Source: Tomocerus qinae (Eukaryota > Arthropoda > Collembola > Entomobryomorpha > Tomoceridae). From it: a DNA stretch of 64,000 nt. A program made the translations under genes and the position numbers. This document shows, one piece after another, positions 57,802 through 64,000 of the stretch. Below the pieces are notes generated by a model. It was not told where the DNA came from. It saw only the letters and a list, made by a program, of their open reading frames with translations, and searched no databases. Location: contig CM034546.1 in assembly GCA_020055645.1 (NCBI GenBank), positions 104,987,812-105,051,811 of the forward strand. The letters run 5' to 3'. The stretch's first letter is position 1; every line of letters starts with the position of its first letter.

Positions 57802-60800
57802 CTGTAAACACAAAAAATTCATGATTTAATTTTTATTTTCAAATTCACAGCTAAGTTATTTCAAACAAGAAAAAAAAAGTTTAAAAAACCTACATAATCT
57901 GTATAAAGATTTATAATTAGTTCTCAAATAATGTTTAGCAAGTCCTTGAAATAGCATAAAGGCAAAAATTCCCAATTATGCAATGGCTTAATATGATCCA
58001 CTAAATTACGTTTTCTGTTGGGTTCTTCATCGTAAACATTCAACCGTAGGAGGCGACAAGTAATGGTAATGTTACCTTACAAACTATGAATCGTAATGTC
58101 ATCGAAGTAACAATCTCTGCAATATGACAACCTTCGATGAAGAAAATTGTTCTGAATAAATTATTATTATTATCTCTGAAGCGTATAATGACAATACAAA
58201 TCTAAGGATAATAGTAAGGCAGGGTTATATAACATTATTACACTAGTAAAGTGCATACTAATGTAAACTAATGGTTCTTCCCATTCCTTATTTGAGTCCA
58301 AAAAGTAAAAGTGTGTAAACACAAAATATATACATAGAGTGCATGTTAATAAGCATAGTTGAATGTATCAGTACCAAAAATTCGTGCTTCATGACGCAGT
58401 GCGTTTACTCCTCATACAATTGTGCATGAATCTATACATCAAAATACAAACATGAGTCTAGCTACAAAAGTAAACAAACCTATCTGAACATCGAAAGTTT
58501 TTGTATCACTTTCTGTAGGATATCGTATCTGCATGGTTTCGATTGACAATTAGTGACATGCAATTAGGCATGCAAAAAAGCTTCGACTTCGATCTAGTTC
58601 ATATGTGCGTTGCATACAAAATTGACATGACTTGGTAGTAAACAATTTTATTGACACAAAGGCACAAAATTACTATTCATACATATTAGGCAGTTAATTT
58701 CCCAATTGGGTCACAACCAGTCCTCTATCACGTGCCCTACAAAATGACAAACAACTCGGTGGGTTTAGTTCGTTTGGATCTTTATGTCAATGTTTAGAGG
58801 AAAGCCTTAGAAAAGGTAATAATGGATACCAATAACATTAAGTTTAATAGATAAATGAATGTGGAATGCATTATTTTTGTTTCGCTTTCATACGAAGGAC
58901 CTTGCATTAAAGTAGGGCTGGTGGGCACAGCATTGCTCTTTACGGAATTTGTGATAGCCAAACTTCGCAAAGTCAAGAATGTTATTTTCGTTTGAATTGC
59001 TGATTGGACACGGAATGCAGAATATACAGAGCACAATGTATACAGCACTCGATGACTAATAAGGCTTAGTTGAACTGTCTCTAAGCGGCTTTTATTATTA
59101 TTTAGCGTGACTACGAACATTATGACATAATATTATTTTCTTATTTTAAGTGTGCTAACGTTCTGTAACGCAATGATATCCTATAAGAACACTTATCTGT
59201 ACATGCAAATACGAAGAAACATTTGCTATAGGCATTCCCTGCAACAGTCAAGCTTAATTTACTAAAAGTGAGTCGAAGGTGATAATTTTTTGCGTATTCT
59301 TACATGATTTCTAAGTTCGTAGCCCCCTTCTTTCGCACGTTGCCATTTCTGTGTATTCACACAACTCTGCATTAATTTTCAAAATATATGCACACGCTAT
59401 TATTACACCTTAACAACTAGCTCACAAATTGTATAAATTTATTTCACTATTGCTACACCTACTAGTACTTCTCCTGTCATATCAATATCATTCCACAGCA
59501 TAATATCTGCTCCTAATATTGATTAGGAAAACATTGTAGGTTTTATTACAAATCAATTGATGTGTCCTATTTTGCTTCGCCTTTCGCCTGGCTTTCAACC
59601 TTTAAGATTTAATAAGGCGACATCAAATCTTAGAATCAAAAATTGTGTCCATAGTTCACTTCGTATTGGAGATACGAAGTATGATAAACTACTTGGCATA
59701 CACTTACTAAACAATAGCATTAAAGTTAGTATTTACCGATTGCAGGCTAAGAATTTTCAGAAAGGAAAAAACTCTATTCAGGATGAAGTAGTAGTGTGTA
59801 GTATAAACACTGACACATGTAAGTAAATTATTTAAGGTTGGCATTTACAGGCATACAGTCTACAAGATAAAAATCTGTCACTGAAGTAATTTTGACAGTA
59901 TAAGCCAATCTTTGCCATTTTTCTCATTACTATAGGTATACAGTAAAATGTTGAAACAATCTCTCCTAATCTCTACCTTCGACTTTCATATGAAGCATTT
60001 CTTGTTTGGACTGAATTGGACCGAATTCGTTGGAATTGCGCCAAGGTGGACAAAATTGTACTCCATAGTACCGAATTAGACACAGTTGAGAAGAATTGGA
60101 CTGAATTGGACGAAATCGTGCCCGTTCAACAAACAGACATAGATTCGTACATCCATGTAACAACAGAACAGCTTTATTTATTGTGATATGAAGACACTCG
60201 TAAAACTGTAATGTAAATGTTGGAATTGACAGTTTGGTGTCATATGCATACACTTATACTACTTGTAGATACATTCCATCGCTAGATTAGATTTAGGTCC
60301 TATAATTTAATGAGAAACAATGTCAGATGAAAAAACTTTGACAATATAGTAACTAAAATGAATGTCTTCACGTCAACAGCAGCGTTTCACAGCTCTCTTA
60401 TCTGCCCAATATAAATTATTCAATTCCCTAAAGTGTATTGCATTTGTAGATGGTTTCCGCTTTGCTACTTTTATGTGATATTACCATTTTCAGAATAGGA
60501 ATTACACAAATCGCTATTAAGATACATGCAATCAATATAGAATTGTTTCAATCGTCATGACCACTAGTTTGTACTAGCTAGTATTTACAACAAACAGTAT
60601 GGTAAGGAAACATTTTGCCGATAATAATATAATAATTTAAATGTAAAGGTTGTAATAAATTGGTAGATTGGCACATGTCAGAAAAAAACATTGTAATAAT
60701 AAAAGAAGTGTATATCAAGGTCTATTCTGAATCAGAATATACCTCACAATATACCGCTGACTTGTAATGAGGGCTAATAAGAAATGGCAGTGAAATGTAG

Positions 60801-63800
60801 GTGTAGTTTCAGTCCAATAGCTAAACATAATGATAGGATAGCTTCCTACTTCTAAAAAGATCAAGTGGCACGCATGGTGGAGGTAACAACAAAGGAGACA
60901 CAGTAGCCAGTGCAAATAAAATGAGATTAATCAATAGTTTTGGTCAATAAAGTCCACAGACGTGCGTTTCACTGTTTTTGCATATTACAATTTAGGTACA
61001 GGCAGAAGTCAATTCTGTGGTATGCAGACTCGAGACCAGACTTGATTCATTGAAGTAGGCAATCTAGTCCATATCTCTGGCCAATTCGCTTGTACTGCCA
61101 TAAGTTGCATGTAGACTGGATATCAGACTTTCTTAAGTGTTTGCAAATGGAACAAAGTATAATAGCCAACTCGTGTATGTAGTAAGTTCTATACAGTAGT
61201 TGTAGATATCGACTGGGGTGCATTCAAAGTTGACTTACACTACATAATAAGTTACCACGCACAAGGTGCAGAAACCATATGCTTAAATATTTGACTAAAG
61301 TACCAATCTCTGTCTTGCATGCTCTGTTCGGTGTGTGATACACAGAATTGAGACTGCCAAAACGCGAGTCCATTAGCATTTGCAGGTGTACTTTAGTAAT
61401 TTATACCTGCTGATATTTAGAAAAGGAACATTGCTGAATTTTCACTTTATGCTGCAACGAATTTACATTAATTCGAAATTCAAGGTTTCGGCAAAGCTAT
61501 CCTGTCTTATCATCTTGAGTATTGGCTTTCTAGCAAAGTATCACCTTGTATATGATCTGGCTAGTGTGATCTCAACTGAACTGATTAGAATCCTAATGGG
61601 TAAACTATTGTTCTCTCTTGAAATGCTTGACCATGTCTTCTGAATGAAATGGTAGGAGATAATCAGAGAATTTCACGATTTGCAATTTGGCATAAACGTG
61701 CTACGCAAGAGCTGTCCATTTAAAAGTTAATGGGACATATTTAATTTTACAAACCTAAACCTTTTCTATTATGTATTGCTTAATGCATGTGTCCTAATTA
61801 ATAAACAATACAATACATTGTACTCTGCACTCAATTAATTATTATTCAATAAATTGTGTGCTTATCACATAACGCTGATAATCATAGATTGTTTAATATA
61901 TTAATGAATAAGCCTGCAAGATTCTTTAACCCTTTTAATGCAAAAGGAACTACGCACATCCCATACTGTATCTTATAGTATATAATTTTGCACAACAGAT
62001 ACGCGAAAAGACCCAAAACTCTGTTAATATAGATCATAAATAGCACCCAGCTAATAATTGGAAAAAATGGACGTAAATTTGAGAAAATGGTAACAAAATT
62101 TAGACTCGAGGGATTCTGAAATGCCCAAACCTCGTAGATAATCATAAACCGTATTTCTGTCAAAAATTCATATCGATGGCCATTTAAGAGGCAATTTTCC
62201 GAATTAGATTTTTTTAAATTACACTATTACAATTGATGATTATCTGTTTTGAAATATTTTAACAAAGATTAAACAGACAGGTGACACAGTATATGACGTC
62301 AAAATGTCTTAAAAATAAATATTTGTTCCATGCATTGGTATATTTACTATTTCGTCTATGTCTGGACTTTCTAGAAAAGGATCAAGTTGTTAATTCGTCC
62401 CTATGTATAATTTGCATAATAATTGTGCATACTTGCAAAATAAATTACATTACAGGTTGATTTTATTTTTCTAATGACATGTCTAATTACATCGATAACA
62501 CGCTTTGTATAGTAGTAAGCGCATTGATTTTAACTTAGTAAAAATGCGTAAGTAGGTAGGTATATAGCAGTTAAGGAAATTGACCTAAATATCAGTGAGG
62601 TTGCTCTTCTGGTTAAGAAAATAGATACCTACGTCAGTAAATAATGTGAATGAATTAAAGTAAGTTATTATTTGTTTGACACATTGTATGTGTATAGTAG
62701 AGTGGCTGGTGTATGTAAAACGGTACCCGCACTAAGTACTACTAGCAATAGTTGCGAATCAACATGCAAACCTTTTCAGAGTAATAAAAATACCTCTGCG
62801 TACGATTGCCCTTAGACAGGTGCACAGATACATTTCTATATAACTATAATATGTGCTAATTTAACGGTAAGGTGAGTGAATAATTTACGTTCAACTGACT
62901 GTATAATCAATCTCCTGTGCTTCGTGTATACTTATTACAACAGCAGGTTGTGCGAGTAGACTAATAACAAATAAACAGATGAGTCCATTATACACAAGTT
63001 GATGACAATCGTTCATTCAACTATAGAAACTGCACTTCCTATGTTATTCCCTCAAGATTTATTTACTTGCCCCTTCCTTTTACATCCTGTTCCTTTCTAT
63101 TGCCATTTCTGCTCAATTCCATTGACATACTGCATCACAATAATTTGTGTCCCTCATCCTTGGTGTACAATAAAAAGACATTTCTAACCACAGACCAAAG
63201 AGAAAAAGGTAACCCCCTAAGTCCGAACCATTAATTAGTTTTAATTATATCTTGCAGCTTTCTTATTAGCACAGATAAATCCCATTGTCTATGATTAAAC
63301 GAAGAAACTGCACGCTATCATAGGCGTTTCTGTTGCATAATTACTTGCAGTTGTAAGTTAAGAGGACTACGAGGAGATAAATAAACAAAATTTGCTCAGC
63401 AAAAACTAGCAATGTAAAAATTGTTGTTTTCAAAACGAAACTAATGAAGAGGTATCCATATTTATAAGCTTTTAACAGTTTCCTTAATCATGAATCATTC
63501 TTTACGACTTCTATACTTGTATGTATAAGCATCAAAGAAATTCTCGGAGTACTAAATGCATTTTTAATCATTCTATTTAAGTTACACATGAGTTTTCCCA
63601 TGCACTATAATTTACTACCTCCGTATTTGTTTTCAGATACAATTTATTATGTAGGTGTTATAACGAAGGCAATGTATTTCTTGGTACCGACATTACATTG
63701 TATATATCTCCGAATGACACCCACAAAGCAACCTTCGAGTCCAAGAGAATGATAGGGAAGTGTGACAACGTAATAGCAGCAAAGGAAAAGTTATAAACAC

Positions 63801-64000
63801 ATCCTATATACAACCCAAAGTCAATGCAGACATAAAAATAAATGTTGTAGCTCAGAAGAGGGATTGAGTTGTGTTTGTACCTACTTATTGCTATATTTAT
63901 TTCTATGTTATGGGAAAAGTTTCTATATTAGTTTCCCTATTAGTTTCTATTGTTTGTCCTCCCTCTTGTAATTTACAAAGACAAGAGCAGGTGGCAAATT
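57802..64000. other. Long intron or upstream region, no exon recognised
   Basis: The first visible exon of the glycoprotein gene begins at an acceptor (CAG, 57,802-57,804), so further exons must lie upstream, beyond or within this 6.2 kb. I found no stretch with matching coding signal on either strand. ORFs at 59,557-59,826 and 61,380-61,643 look like chance. A degenerate GAATTGGAC-type repeat lies at 60,009-60,110. The sequence is otherwise unique and lacks the element families of the left half. Confidence 0.55.

Noticed and set aside
59557-59826. 89-residue plus ORF in the long intron region
   Set aside because: No recognised motif, ordinary composition, and no splice or start context.

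Overview
The window is AT-rich nuclear DNA of an invertebrate animal, most likely a hexapod or other arthropod. Evidence: short GT-AG introns of about 60-350 bp in well-formed multi-exon genes, a P-element with a THAP-type transposase, a Helentron (Helitron2-like) element, and an EGF/DOMON/SEA membrane glycoprotein gene. The species cannot be fixed from sequence alone.

There are two very different halves. Bases 1-46,000 are almost entirely transposable elements and satellites. In order: a higher-order satellite (1-2883); a 31-bp minisatellite (3212-3752); fold-back elements with long inverted arms and a 40-bp minisatellite core (3801-8745 and 11,245-12,715), part of which is tandemly duplicated; small hairpin elements and tandem repeats (8.8-11.2 kb); two Helentrons lying 5 bp apart in the same orientation (14,382-16,228 non-autonomous; 16,234-25,012 with genes); a Harbinger-like remnant (26,444-27,816); and a nest of insertions from 29.4 to 45.5 kb. 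In that nest one dispersed repeat is split by a 5.15-kb P-element and by a 7-kb long-inverted-repeat element. Each of these carries further insertions.

The Helentron's minus-strand gene can be followed as seven exons: charged N-terminal repeats, a zinc-ribbon/DUF6570-like region, HUH Rep, Pif1-like helicase and an AP-endonuclease-like domain. Three single-base frameshifts interrupt it. The P-element holds a minus-strand THAP transposase and, just inside its left arm, a plus-strand fragment of a host ArfGAP1 gene that keeps an intron. This captured gene piece is the most unusual single observation.

From about 46 kb the DNA becomes ordinary host sequence with two convergent genes. A 14-exon UBE2O-like E2 ubiquitin-conjugating enzyme gene lies on the plus strand (46,495-50,867, 936 codons, all exon phases agree). 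On the minus strand, 52,294-57,801 holds the 3' eleven exons (about 1,091 codons) of a single-pass membrane glycoprotein: Cys-rich N part, EGF-like modules, a DOMON domain split by a Glu/Pro/Ser-rich insertion, a second DOMON-like domain, a SEA-like domain, a transmembrane helix and a His/Gly/Asn-rich tail. Its 5' exons are not recognisable in the window, and 57.8-64 kb looks like a long intron or upstream DNA. No rRNA, tRNA or CRISPR array was seen.
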